Numbered from the stretch's first letter, positions 16,605-30,695 are shown. The stretch is DNA of 64,000 nucleotides from Mesodorylaimus sp. YZB2_4 (GCA_030248295.1 JASANH010001723.1:434001-498000); one strand, 5' to 3'. Notes: generated by a model from the letters alone, not told the origin. Translations and numbers: made by a program.

Positions 16605-16844
16605 ACGATTCTGACAAGATACTGTACTTGATACCCGTCATGTTGACAAGACTGTATGTAACATAACGTAACGTGTAACGTGAGCACTTTTAAAACTAAT
16701 TTCCGATATCTTTCTGGCATCTAGCGCTACAAAGTATGGTGCTATTTGTTACGATAAAGTGTGCATTGTGAGTAAAGCACATAGCGTGGTGATGGATGGA
16801 AGGCATTCAGGAGAAACCAGGATACCTACCCTACCTTGTGCATG
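16605..16844 (+). other. Downstream flank of the five-flytrap receptor gene
   Basis: Probable 3'UTR and spacer. No canonical AATAAA was seen, only weak ATAAAG-like sites near 16540 and 16755. Nothing else is recognisable. Confidence 0.35.
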
Positions 16845-18303
16845 TCTGAGGCCGTACTCTCGAAAGTTGACTGGAAACCAGTGAGCTGACTGGAAAAACC
16901 CATTGAGGTCATCCCTAAATTTCCGATGAGGTGAGCGTAATATTTCCGCGCGAGCTCACCCTAATATTCCAGTGAGGTGACTGGAGAAAGGCCTAACGGA
17001 ATTGTGCTATTCTCGAAACAAAACTTGGTGGACGGGAAGTTGGGGTCAGCGTGAAAGAGCAGTTTCAATGGCGCACAGTGCATCCTCTATTTACCAGCCT
17101 AGACGACTCAACCTAGGACGACTGATGACTGGTTGAATAGGTTTGCTGCCGTATTAAATTACGGGACAGCACAGGCGATATACGTAAAAACAGGGTAACT
17201 AAACTAGCGTTCAGCAAAGTCCATCGTTGCTTTTGTGGATATACAGTACACCAACCATTAAAATATTGTAAGCCCCGACAAATTCCAGCAGAGCAAAAGA
17301 AATGTTTACCAAAAGAACCGAAAGAAATGTGTACTTGAATCCACAAGACGCAGAGGGCTGTACAAAATAAAGACAAAAGAGCAAAAAAGCGGGCACTGCC
17401 CCGCGGCGGACTAAACGCCCAGAAAATGATGACTTGACGCTTGCTCGGTCCAAGTTCGGGGCAGTGTCAGGTTGATCTTAATTCTACAAAAGGAACCATA
17501 CGGGCCAGAAAAATGGTCTTTGTAGATACTTAGTTTGCCCACATAAGGAGATGCCGGTTGTGCCTGTTTATGGTCATTCGAGCACTATAGTCTTGTCTAC
17601 GTGTAAAAACAAGCTACTAGAAGCATCAGATTACTTGCCCAAGTCTTCAGCAAAGTTTTATGCAAAAAGGGTTCGGATCTTCTTCGCTTGAATGAGACGA
17701 ATGAGATTGTATGCCCTGATAAACTGCGATCCCAAAGGGACCGTTAATCAGCAGCTGTAGCACGACATTAGCTTGCGACATGCATCATCAGCTGCTATCT
17801 CAATTTCCCCAGGCCCATTATCTCTCGGGAATTCTCGCATGTTCCAGTCTTTGGTCAAGTGACGCAGCACAGCATGCCGTAGTCGATAGTCACCGTCCAT
17901 GTTACCCACAAATCACCTTGGCCCATGGTAAATGCTTCGTCAGTAGAACCTGGCCATACGACAACGATAGTCATGAAGTTTAGGGCCGTTGACAATCATG
18001 GATGTCAATCATTCGCTTGAAATTATTTCATTAGACCTCGTTGGGAAAGGTTTCGAGGCGGTCAAGACCGCCTCGATTTTTTTCCCAGTCACCCCCGTTA
18101 TCTCGACGAACTTTTCCCACGAACATTTTTTTGAGAATACGATTTCGTACCAACTTTGCTCAGTGACTGTAAAATTAGACTCGGTGACAGGAAAACAGAG
18201 ATAGTAATACATTCGAGAATAGCTATCCCAGTCACCTCAATGGAAAAGTGCTCGGTGAGCGGAAGATCTCGCTGGAAAACGCTTCGAGAATACGGCCTCT
18301 GAT
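16845..18303. mobile_element. Putative non-autonomous DNA element with inverted ends
   Basis: The left end (from 16848) GAGGCCGTACTCTCGAA reappears inverted at the right end as TTCGAGAATACGGCCTC (to 18299), with one mismatch in 17. Both flanks carry further related copies of a GAGGTGACTGG motif: left near 16973-16985, right inverted near 18225-18240. A second TATTCTCGAA-type block occurs in each subterminal region (about 17008 and 18211). The interior has no long coding frame. A near-perfect hairpin lies at 18053-18076. These are the hallmarks of a MITE-like or other non-autonomous cut-and-paste element. No convincing target-site duplication was found, so the exact ends and superfamily are open. 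Confidence 0.55.
18053..18076. repeat. Perfect hairpin palindrome
   Basis: Two perfectly complementary 11-nt arms (TCGAGGCGGTC and GACCGCCTCGA) separated by two bases, followed by a T-run. It sits inside the inverted-repeat element, near its right end, and is probably part of that element rather than a host signal. Confidence 0.8.
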
Positions 18304-18654
18304 GTGTGTTCCGTTGTGAGACGTGTGACAATGAGTCCGGATTTCTTGTCGATGTATCAGGCCTCCTAATTGAGACATACTATACGTCGACGTGTTCATT
18401 AGTTTATTATGACTGCCTCGCGTACACTCGAGTACAGTGCGTACGCTATATAAAGGATAGGCGTACTGTATATACTGTATGTGAGCCGCTGGATTTGGGT
18501 TGACCACTTGTTAGACTCCGATTACAGCCATACAAACTGCTTTTTTGAGTTTGCAGTCTGCAGATAAGTAGGTGTCAGAGTTTTACGTGGGGTTTCATTA
18601 TTGATTTACTAGTGATTTAGGTGATTTCTGCCCAAATCATGCTTATGCTCTCAT

Positions 18655-18779
18655 CGCATTACCCTTCGGTCTCACGGACCCGCTTATCATATCACTGCTG
18701 GCCAGCTACAGGCGAAGCAGGTTGGAAGATTGCGAGTAAATCTGGGGGTCTCGAGACCCAGCCCAAAAAAATAAAATGA
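18655..18779 (+). mobile_element. SINE 3' fragment
   Basis: A roughly 125-bp piece matching the 3' part of the full-length element at 46243-46695. It shares CTTATCATATCA, then CTGCTGGCC...TA-AGGC(A/G)AA...GGTTGGAAG, and ends CCAGCCC followed by an A-rich tail with AATAAAA. The tRNA-related head is missing, as expected of a 5'-truncated retroposed copy. Confidence 0.65.
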
Positions 18780-18939
18780 ACTCATTGCCTCAGGTTTCAG
18801 CATGTTAGATTCTGAGCATTCCAAACATTAGACTTACGTTCTGGTAAATACGTTTGGAACGCACCGCAGGTCATCATGCGTTGTCACACAATCACGACAT
18901 GGTAGTACCGTAATGACCGAAAAGACATCAGCCACATTC

Positions 18940-21051
18940 TCATTTTGTAAGCCTCAATGGCAGCCCTGATTTAGTTCTCGTCGCTTTCATCAGTGCATCG
19001 AATTCTTTTGCCAGTTCGGGGAACGAAGGTCTTCGGAAAGGGTCGAGCTGGCAGCAACGTTGTAGAACTTCGTAGACGGAGGGCGGCATCGAAGACGGCT
19101 TGTCTGGTCCTCGACCACTTCGGATTCGTGCTTGTACCTCCACCTCGCTCATAGCTGGAAGCAGATAAGACAAAAAGGAAAGTTTAGGTGGTTGAATCTG
19201 ATTGTGAACAGCTACCGTTCCACGGATCCATTCCTTCAAGAAAGATTTCGGCCAGTGTAATGCCGAATGACCACACGTCCGTCTCGACTGAAACATGAGC
19301 ACAGCTAAAAGAAATTATGAGGCGAATGTAGTGGCTCTAGGCCCACCAGAAAACTCGGTCTCGAATCCTTCTGGAGCCAACCATCTCGTCGCGATGTACG
19401 TGTCATCTGGAAACAAAAACGTGTAATCTGCAGTAGGGTAGATCCAGCCGCACCGCTTACGCCTCATTCTGTACACGTAGTCCTTGTTCAACGTGCGGGC
19501 CAGACCAAAGTCTGCCACCTTGGCTACGCATGAGAACGGTTTCTCCGATTTCACGTCGATGAGCACGTTGCGCGTGGCCAGGTCCCGATGCACGAGTCGT
19601 TTGCTGGCTATGTAAGCCATGCCTTTGCAGATCTGAATCCATGATGAGCACTGTTAGAAAGCGGGTGGTCGAAAAAGGCTTGCTCGGTTACCTGACCGCA
19701 GATTTCGAGTAGTGCTGGCAGCTCCAACGGCGGCTTTCGGTTCTTTCGCCTCCCCTTCAGAAAGTCCTGCAGTGAGCCATCCTTGACGAACTCGGTGATG
19801 AGGTAGTAGGGCTCGGACGCGCTGACCACTCCGTACAGCCGCACGACGTTTTCGTGGCGCAAGTCTTTCATCGTGCTCGCCTCGTTCAGCAGCGTTTGCT
19901 TGTCAGGCAGACTGAGGTCTTTCAGTTGCTTGGCCACCACCGTAATCTTCTTGCCACCGGGCTGGGTCCACACGGCTAACAACAGACAATATGGGTCAGG
20001 ATCATGCGAGCACAGCCAGCACAAAACATACCTTTCTGCACCGCCCCGAACCGTCCTGCGCCCAGCACCGCGCCCATTTGCAGCTCTTGACGAGGAATCT
20101 CGCGCCATCGATCGCGCATTTCTTCTGGAAGCTGTCGCTTTGGAGGAATCGGCCTCTTGACGCACATTGTCAGCTTACAGGGAAGCCCGTCGCCGGAGTC
20201 TGAAGAAGAAATAGTTCACTTGCGTGCTCTTGCATTTAACAAAGTACATACTCTGATAATGCTTGACCATTTCATCTAACGACGAAAATCGTTTGTCTGC
20301 TTTGACATAGCATTCGCCTTCACTAGTCATGACAATTTTGTAGTGGTGTACCCGCGGAGGTTTCCCGGTGTCTTTGACACTCAGAGCGTATGGCGCAACT
20401 GCCGCAAAATAATGATTAGGGACTTCAAAAGAAGTGAAATGAACCCCTTCTTACATGCGCCGTCCCCCAAGTTTTCGTCGTAGTCATCGTGGCTGCGTCC
20501 GCCCTCTGAATGCCGGATCATGAATGCACCCGCGGGTAGACTCGGATTCTGGAGCACTGTGTTCGCTTGTCGCCCTCGAATGTCGCCGTAGAAAAAGCTT
20601 CAGAACAGGCATTGCGAGGAAAAGGCAAGGCGACTTAGCTGCACTTGCACTTACTCTTTGGCGTCGTCGCTGTCCAGTGGTGCCAAGTACTCAATGGGCA
20701 CGTAGCCGCGTATTCCGTGCATCTTTGCTTGTCTGACGAAGGCGAAATTTTCAGCCCTGAAGACGCGTGTTTAGAACAGGGCATACGAGACATGAACTTA
20801 CACTAACTCTAAACTAAGCAACTGCACTCGATCGCCCTTATGCAAAGGAACTTCCGCGGGGCTGCCTGGCTTGTAGTCGAATAAGGCCACGAACACTGAA
20901 ATTGCACGAGCGTAACAAACGGCGACCAGAACAGAAGTTTACTTTTTGATGCTTCATGCTTGGAAACCGACATCTCGGAAACTGCCGCTTGAGCATTGCG
21001 TCCGCGGTCGTCTTGCAACTCGGTCAATTGCTTGCAACAGCACGAACCCAT
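18940..21051 (-). CDS. Src-like SH3-SH2-tyrosine kinase A
   Basis: Eleven minus-strand exons: 20943-21051, 20802-20895, 20655-20756, 20455-20597, 20252-20398, 20032-20199, 19692-19975, 19461-19632, 19347-19406, 19216-19287, 18940-19154; 1,566 nt, 521 residues. The protein starts MGSCCCKQ, a myristoylation/palmitoylation membrane anchor. SH3 (~38-97, ALFDYKPG) and SH2 (~103-195, [15 protein letters not shown] motif as AFMIRHSE with an acidic insertion) follow. The kinase (~235-505) has [26 protein letters not shown] and LAPE, so it should be active. HRDLATRN differs from the HRDLRAAN of classical Src kinases. The activation segment holds three tyrosines. The tail after the kinase has no tyrosine, so Csk-type tail inhibition is unlikely. 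The start at 21051 fits the anchor; Met 21102 is an upstream alternative. Confidence 0.87.
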
Positions 21052-21864
21052 CTCGATGCGACCGCCCGCTTCCGCGGCGACACGTAAAATGTAGTGCTTC
21101 ATCAGAGAGTCCTAAAAAAGTGTAAAAAAATTTCCGTTTCAGATGATGTGATGGTGTAAAAAAACGATTCCAAATAACATGACCAGGTTCGACAGGCCTA
21201 ATGGCAGATTCTTCGGCTTTATGCAAGGCAAAATATTGCTCAGATCTAAGCTACAGCTAACGGCTAAGAAACAGTCTTGCAAAGACATCTGTCAAGAGAG
21301 TTTTGTCAAGGCTGTGGTTTTAGGAAGCTCCTTTTTGGTTCTTGAGATTATTTTCCTTACATTAGCTTGATTATGCAGGCTGGACACACACTTGACATTT
21401 CATTACTTTTGAACTTCGTCAAACTTTATAAGCAAAGCCACGCATCAGCCCTCTCGGAGTTCTCTTCGAACCTCCAAGGGACACACTCAGGAACATGGAC
21501 TCCCTACGAAGACATTCTAGTGTTCTTGTCCTCTTGTCCATGCGTGCGCATGTTTGTGCGGTAGATACTGTAGCTATTTTCAAAAATTCGTCGCATTATT
21601 GGATTGAGTTTGTATCATGTTCTCATGTGATATGGTGGACCTTAGACGTTTGAAACTGAACAGCAATTGATGCCGCTGACGGACAATTTGAGCAAAACTC
21701 TTCAGGCATTGTTTACAGACGTAGGTAGAGTGTACGCAGGTGGGCGCAGACTAGATTTTATCAGAAATTATGCTTGTTTTTATTCATTCTCTCTGCAGGC
21801 ATACATATAGCATGCAGTCATGATGCCAAGTTCACGATTTCTGTCTGCCAAACTGACTTCGACT
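21052..21864. other. Spacer between kinase A and the twelve-repeat gene
   Basis: Upstream of kinase A and downstream of the repeat gene, both on the minus strand. TTTATT at 21779-21784 gives AATAAA on the minus strand ~80 nt past the repeat-gene stop, a good poly(A) signal. No other gene or RNA is recognisable. Confidence 0.5.
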
Positions 21865-24800
21865 TCATGGCGACGACGCTTTGCTGCCGAACGTAATGGT
21901 GCTTTCTTGAATGGAAACGCTGACACCTGAAAGTAAAGGAGTCTGAGCAATTGCTGGCCTATAGCTAGGAGCTCACGCCTTACCGTGGGTTACAGCCAGT
22001 TGTGCAGCCTCTTGAGCTTGGATGCCTTTATTGTCCAGCAGCAGTTCCAAATAGACCTTCAACAATCCGGTCAAGTTGAACTCCTCATTGCCAGCAGCTT
22101 GCTTGACATTAATTAATGCGCTCAAGGCGGACAGGAATTTGGCCTTGGCGTTAGAATCGCCTCTCACGCTCAATTTTGGAACATCGCCGGCGGCGATGGA
22201 GCTTCCAGTGGCACCAGTAACGCCTGAAACATAACACTCAGTATGACCCATTTATGAGCTACCATGATGCCATATGTCCCACCAAAGGTTCTGAAGATGT
22301 CGCTGGAGGTCGCAGCATCCAATACACTGTTCGAAGCAAGTCTAGCCGCCACTGTGTTCAAGAACGGCGCAAGGTCTTCAGCTAAACAGCCAGTGATGGT
22401 GACTACGCTGACACGCTTCGAGCCAGCTGCCTGAGGCGAGATCTGACCAGATTGTGCCTGGCTACTAATCTTGACAACCTTGATTGAGATGCTGTAGCCT
22501 AAATGGGAAAGGCAGTTGGTTTGATTTATGAAGATTCCCCAAAAAACATACCATAGGTGACAGCTAGCTGACCAGCAGCTTGGATATCCAAAACGGCATT
22601 GTCGAGAGCGAATTCCAAAAGAGCATCAATTAACCCAATTTGATCAGGTTTAGCCGAAGCCAGGAGTCTTGACAAGTAGTCAAGGAACTTCTTCTTGGCA
22701 TCGGCGTCGCTGACGATTTCGAGACTCTTCACGCCTTCGGCACTAATTTTCTTACCCAATTTGATAACTCCTATTTTGGACGTGCCAGTGAAGCCTGAAA
22801 GATAATGTGATAGATAAACTTGGCGGACACAAAATCCAATCATTCAAACTCAACACACCAAAAGAAAAGAGCAAGTTGAGAGCTATCTGAGTGTCTATAA
22901 GTTTATTGTCGACGAGGGTCGAGAGTAAATTGTCGGCGAATGACAAGTTATCTTCGGCCACAGAGTCACCGATTTCCACCTCGCTCAGATATTTTGTGCT
23001 AAAGCTGCCCGCTTGACCGAGATTGATGTTATGGTCCACGTCGGCGATTACTTTCTTGATCTGCACCGTTATTGTATAGCCTAAAGGACTCATTATCAAT
23101 CATGGCAGCCATGAACCATTGCACACAAGGTGGGCGTACCAAACGTTTCAGCCAACTGGGAAACTTCGTTATGAGCGACGGCCAAGTTATCGATGGTGAA
23201 TTCGAGAAGGATCTTGAGTAAGTTGTCCAGACGATCGGGACTGTCTGGCTTTCCAGTCAAGTCGAGCAAGCCAGCAGTGAACTTGTCCTTGGCTTTCTCA
23301 GTTCCGTCAATGTTCAAGTCATCAACGTTGTTCTCGTTGATGGGAGGCAGGCTATTCTTGGGAAAAGTTTTGCCGCCGTCGATTCCTGACGGAGAGAAAA
23401 TATGAAAGGGACAAATAGCGAGATGAAGTTAGGCCCTTACTGAAGGTGACCAAAATGCTACTTGCTGCATCTGTGTCTAGGATATCTTTGTCGACCAACA
23501 GGCTCAAGATGTACAGAATAAATGGGGTCCTTTGGCTGGGTGACGGAGTCTTGATCGAGATGTCTGAGTTGATTACTTTGACTGGCTTGGCATTCTCTGC
23601 CTCTTCATTAGCATCATTTTCTTCCTCCTCCACTGCACCAGCGGGTTCTGGAGCAGCACCTGGCTCTTTGTCTTCAAAGTCCTTGCCTGGCTTCACTTCT
23701 TCGGGCTCATCAGGCCTGCCAGGCTGTTCGTTGCTGTCACTGCTACTGCTACTGCTGCTCCCCCCATTTTCTTTGTTATTCTCTTTCCCCGCAGGTTTGT
23801 TTGACTTTTCTGAGCTCTCGCTGCCTGATCCAGGAGCTTTGTCTGCGGGTTTCCCTGGTTTCGCGTCATTTCCTTGCGGTATATCCTCGTCGTCATCGTC
23901 GTCATCGCCGTCGTTATCGTCATCGTCATCTTCCTGTGTTTTCTCAGGCTCTGGCTGAGGAGCTGGCAGTTTCTGCAGAGTGACCTTGACATCTAACCAG
24001 GATGGACATCGGTGTCAACTGTCTATCAAGAACAATCAAAAGAAAAAAGGCGCACCAAAGGCTTGTGCCAGCTCGTTGGCGGTCTTCGGGTTAACGATCT
24101 CGTTGTCCAGGGACAGTTCGAGAAGGATGCGGGAAAGAAGGTTGCTGACTTCGTCATCGTTTGGTCTCTGTTTATTGAGCAAGAATTGCAGGATAATTTT
24201 GAGCAATCTTCCCTTGGCGAATGGATTGCCAGTAAGCTTAAAAGTGTTCAAAGTTTCTGGGGTCCATGGCTTGACGTCTGGAGTCAAGTCGAATTTTCCA
24301 GGAACACGGATGCCTAGAAAACCAGCTCCAAGATAGGGTACACAAGGCCGCAAGAACCACTTGAGAAGGGATTACCGAAAGTAGCCAGCAGGGTCCGGGC
24401 AATGTTCAATTCGATGACTTTGCTTGCAATCAACAGCTCAAGCAGTTTGCTGATGTAGGATGGGGCTCTGTCCTTGGCGACAGGTCTGACAAAGTTGACA
24501 TTGTTAAAATAGATCAAGCTATGCACTGGAGCTGGGCGAATGGGTTTAGAGGGACGCAGCCAAGGATATTCATTGAAATTTGGAAGCACTCGAACGATGG
24601 ACAAACCAAGATCTGGAATACACATTTGGGCGTGCCACATTCGATGGCATGCCAGTCATCAGTCATTCACTTACCAAAGCGCTTGCATGCTAGTACTTCT
24701 ATTTGCTTGGCAGTCCTTACTCCGGTGCCAACAATCAACTGGGTCAGCAGTTTTACAAACTCTTCCGATCGTTCTTGAGCTTGCTTTCCACGAATTTTGT

Positions 24801-26225
24801 TGACCACAATCGTCAGCTCGTGATAGAACCTGCGACGAGGGAGAGCGCGACCTTTGATTATCAGAGTGGCCACTTCTTGGGCGGTAAATGGCTGGAAGGT
24901 GCCTTTGAATCTGCCTTCTCCAGGGACGGCTGAAACAAAATGAGGTGACCATAATCAATCTTCCTGACTGCAAAAATCTGACTTACAGAAAGTTGCAAAA
25001 AGTCTGCGAGCGACGTCGATACTGAAGACTCTGCGCCTTACCAAGATGTGCATTAGTCGAGTGGCAAACCTGTTTAAATTCTGTGGGGTGCCTCGAGTGA
25101 GTCTTACGATGCTGATGAAACGAGCCAAACCAGGTCTGTATACGACGCTAACAGCACGCGGACGGGCCAAAACATTAATATTGACACCTGGAAAACTGGG
25201 CCTTGACCTTTAGCATCTTGGAACGTCATGGAGCTTACCAAATTGGGAGGCGGTTGAAATAGCTGCGGGAATGCCGAAGAGTTCGTTGTCGAGCAGCAGC
25301 TCCAATAGGACCTTGGCAAGAGTCCTGATCTTGGCTGGTTGACCGTCTCGGCGGTTGATGAGAAGGCGAAGGCTGTGTGTGAAACGTTTGCGAGCTTTCA
25401 GGAATCCTTTGACGACCAAGGTCTTGAGGACTTTGGATTGTAGCTTTTGCAGTGGCTGACCGCCGAAGCGTCCAGTTACTGTGATGCCTTAAACTCGATC
25501 TATGATTCTAAATATGTAAGACGACTAGACAGAGCTGAAAGATTACCAAAAGTTTGGAGAATCCTTGCGCCGATTCGAACATTAACCAGTCTTCTTTGAA
25601 GCAGTATTTCGAGCAGCCGCTGCACAAGTTGCTCCAAACGATCTTGCGATTGCACTTGGATGATTTTGACCACGTAGAACAACTTTGAACCAGTCTTGAT
25701 AATGCCAGGTCGTTGTACAACGGGACGTTGAAGGGCGCCAGCTGGTAAGACGATAACGGCCCGAGTAGCCCACACTGGCAGACGCACATTGCGACGGTGG
25801 GCGCATCCGAACCCTCGAATACCGAAACTTACTCGAGGATTGACAGACAGACCTAAGCCTGGAACTAAGACGCCGACTGGAGCTGCAACACGGATTCGAC
25901 CACGGCCGATAACTCCAACACCAAAGCCTCCGCGACCACCCTTGATACGAACGCTGTCAGCTGCTGGTAAAACTGCAGCGACAGGCAAAACGGCGGCGGC
26001 TAGGCGAATCGGGACTGGATTGATCGCGATCGGTTGGATTTGAAAGCGAGCCGGAGCTTTCACTACTGACACCTTGGCACTCGGAGCTTTGACCTTAGAC
26101 TTCACTTTACCAACGGGCACTCCACCTCCAAACGCCACACCGAAGTGACGTTTCTCACGGTTTTCCGCATCAGCCGAAACACACCAAGCGCAAAAAAGCG
26201 CAATAAGATAAATGGTCAACTTCAT
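21865..26225 (-). CDS. Secreted twelve-repeat leucine-rich helical protein (unrecognised family)
   Basis: Thirteen exons on the minus strand: 25547-26225, 25239-25487, 24987-25187, 24675-24929, 24376-24612, 24056-24313, 23441-23992, 23140-23385, 22859-23080, 22552-22794, 22283-22498, 21984-22223, 21865-21926; 3,660 nt, 1,219 residues. Met 26225 opens a clear signal peptide (MKLTIYLIALFCAWCVSADA) followed by a dibasic NREKR site. A Gly/Val/Pro-rich basic region (~30-160) precedes twelve ~67-86-residue repeats. Each ends with amphipathic helices of the type LLxxLLExxLDNxxxxxxxAxxLAxTFG. Exons 2-12 are all multiples of three with phase 1 at both ends, and each carries one repeat. Exon 7 has an Asp/Glu/Ser-rich insertion (~120 residues). 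Almost no cysteines. I do not recognise the family; a structural extracellular, cuticle or silk-like role is only a guess. Confidence 0.82.
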
Positions 26226-26306
26226 TGCGACCGCTCGACACAACGTGTTTGCACCACAACTTGGCTCGTTGCTCTTGATGCCGTGATTTCCGTCAATAAT
26301 TCACGT

Positions 26307-26313
26307 CTTATAT
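26307..26313 (-). promoter_or_regulatory. Possible TATA box of the twelve-repeat gene
   Basis: CATATAAGA on the minus strand, about 85 nt upstream of the start codon at 26225, a plausible core-promoter distance for a short 5'UTR. Position is the only support. Confidence 0.35.
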
Positions 26314-27463
26314 GGCAATTTTCGTAAAAGGCGCCGCCTCATCCGGGCTTACTTCATTCAAAAGATAGATATATGAAAAGGACGTTTGTCAAGAGCCTGC
26401 TGATCCTTCTTGCGTTCGACGCTTATTTGTTTTTTGAAATCTGTTTTGCTTTTTGAGTTTGTCCAAGCAAATACTTCTAAGCTTTTATGCCTTTATTGCA
26501 AAGACACCGTCAGAGTTTAGGATCAGTTGGAAAGGTGAGAGGTTCATGGAAGACGCTTCCATAACGTAACCATTACACTATATTGCATCAGCTCCTGTTA
26601 GGGGATAGCAAAAGACGGGACCAAGGGCACCCACCTATTGTATTCGTGCACGCATGTAAGAGTGCATGCATAGTCCACACCTCCATTTCATCCCTAGCCC
26701 TTTTACCCTGAACTAGTTTAAAGGCATGTTTTGAAGTATACTTATCTCAAAAGCCCGCTGGAAGGCTGGCGAGGTCTGGGGCGGGGGAAAAGGGTGGCGA
26801 GCTCGAAACCCGCCATCAGTTTAATAGTTGAAGCCTGGGTTGCACTTCAGCTTTTAAAGGACCTTGACGGACTTGACCACGTGGACCGTATACACTTGCT
26901 GGATGAGCCGTGGCATTATGTTGACTTTTAGTCCCGCGAAAGGAGAATCCTGAGTGGAGAAGCACCACCGTCGCCTTGCCCTTTGAATTTTATTCAAAAC
27001 ATATCTATTTAGAAGCAGCGCTGCGACATCACCGTAGACTCCCGCGATCATATCCCCAGAATCTATGCCTGGTTAGAAGCCCGCTTGTGTGCTTCACTGA
27101 CCACTTGAAGCAAATCCATTCGATCACGGCAGCGAAACACAGAAAACGGGGTTGCGGAACGGACCTGGGGCGGCCTGAGTGCAAGGTAGTGAGCTCATTA
27201 GCGTTGAAACCACTTCAGGGAAATATACAGTAGTTTGGGCTGAACAGGTACAGGCATGACAGTTCATGGTATCACAGGCACGGGGCATGACAGTACAGTA
27301 CACGGTATCACAGACATAGTCGCTAGCCTGCCATATTGATCACACAATGCCACTTAAGCCTTTTTAGCACTTGGAAAGACACATCTTAGGCGCGACAATT
27401 TCCTTTATTTATCACTAAAAACGCAACACATCAGCGCACCACTACAGTTTGCACTCGCACACA
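26314..27463. other. Spacer between the twelve-repeat gene and kinase B
   Basis: No coding model could be supported. An imperfect tandem duplication of a ~30-bp unit (GGCATGACAGT...GGTATCACAG) lies at about 27250-27318. TTTATT at 27404-27409 is AATAAA on the minus strand, 55 nt past the kinase B stop, and is its likely poly(A) signal. Confidence 0.45.
27250..27318. repeat. Two-copy imperfect tandem repeat
   Basis: The unit GGCATGACAGT(..)GGTATCACAG occurs at ~27252-27279 and again at ~27285-27314, with a short CAGTACA insertion in the second copy. Too short to say more. Confidence 0.45.
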
Positions 27464-29685
<2,222 letters not shown>

Positions 29686-30065
29686 GTCGCCTCAACGCCG
29701 TTCTGGGGAACCACTGGTCGTGGACTGGCCGACTGTTGCTCTTCGCCCTGGGACAGTCATGCAGCTTTACAGCACCCGACCGTGGGATACTGTGCAGTAT
29801 ATCTGCTATACTATACATACTACAGTATACATTTACTATACATGTGTATGCATTTCGTCGTTTGAGAATCAATCTAAATTAATCAATAAAGGGAGGATTT
29901 TGAAATAGGTCCGAGTCGGGTAAGCAATCTACACTGTATACTTTCTTCAAAGAGTCACTTTCCTAAGGGCGAAAGGTTGTTCACTGACCCGTTGTCTGTG
30001 TATCGTCTTGATCTGTCTTGGCTTGTTTTCATTTCGGCTCGCAAGGATAATTCAACAAAATTGGT

Positions 30066-30695
30066 ATCCTGCTGTCGAATCTGGCTTATACATTTCGATC
30101 AATCAATCAGTGGGTAGTAGTATCCAAAATCTAACGGCTTTTAGAAGATTTTGGAAGGCTTGTGGCCGTCATCAAGGTTTTATTCAGCGTCATCGATCAT
30201 CGGTCATGATTAAACGATCGACCAGAAACTGAATGGACATTCAACTTGTTACGAGGTCGCCATCTATGCACCTTCATAATGACACTGTACACTTTGCTCA
30301 TGTAGTGCTAATTACTGTACGCCCATGACAACTAGAACCGTGCCTATTTTTTTGTCTATGTGCTGTAAATTAAATGCGAGTAACATTTACGAAAAGCTAA
30401 TATATGAGTTGGTAGGTTCTATTCTCATGGGTCATCATCCTCACAGGTCCAGCTGGCACAATTTCATTTATGCGGGCTTGGCGAAGACTCAAGGCGTTGA
30501 CATAGTGATATTTTCCATCACAAACTGGTGATTGATGGCCATCCGACTTGCGCAGGGGGATATATGGTAGAAAATCCCTCTTCCTACCAGGCTGTGAGCA
30601 GCTGGCACATCTACATATCCTAGCCGTTAGATTTTGGATACTACTACCCACTGATTGATTGATCGAAATGTATAAGCCAGATTCGACAGCAGGAT
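30066..30695. repeat. Perfect 74-bp inverted repeat with 482-bp spacer
   Basis: Left arm 30066-30139 and right arm 30622-30695 are identical in reverse complement over about 74 bp (left arm begins ATCCTGCTGTCGAATCTGGC). No mismatch was found on reading both arms. The spacer holds no long open frame. Interpretable as termini of a recent non-autonomous element or as a recent inverted duplication. Confidence 0.88.

Noticed and set aside
23446..23958. 170-codon plus-strand Ser/Leu-rich frame
   Set aside because: Antisense of the acidic exon 7 of the twelve-repeat gene.
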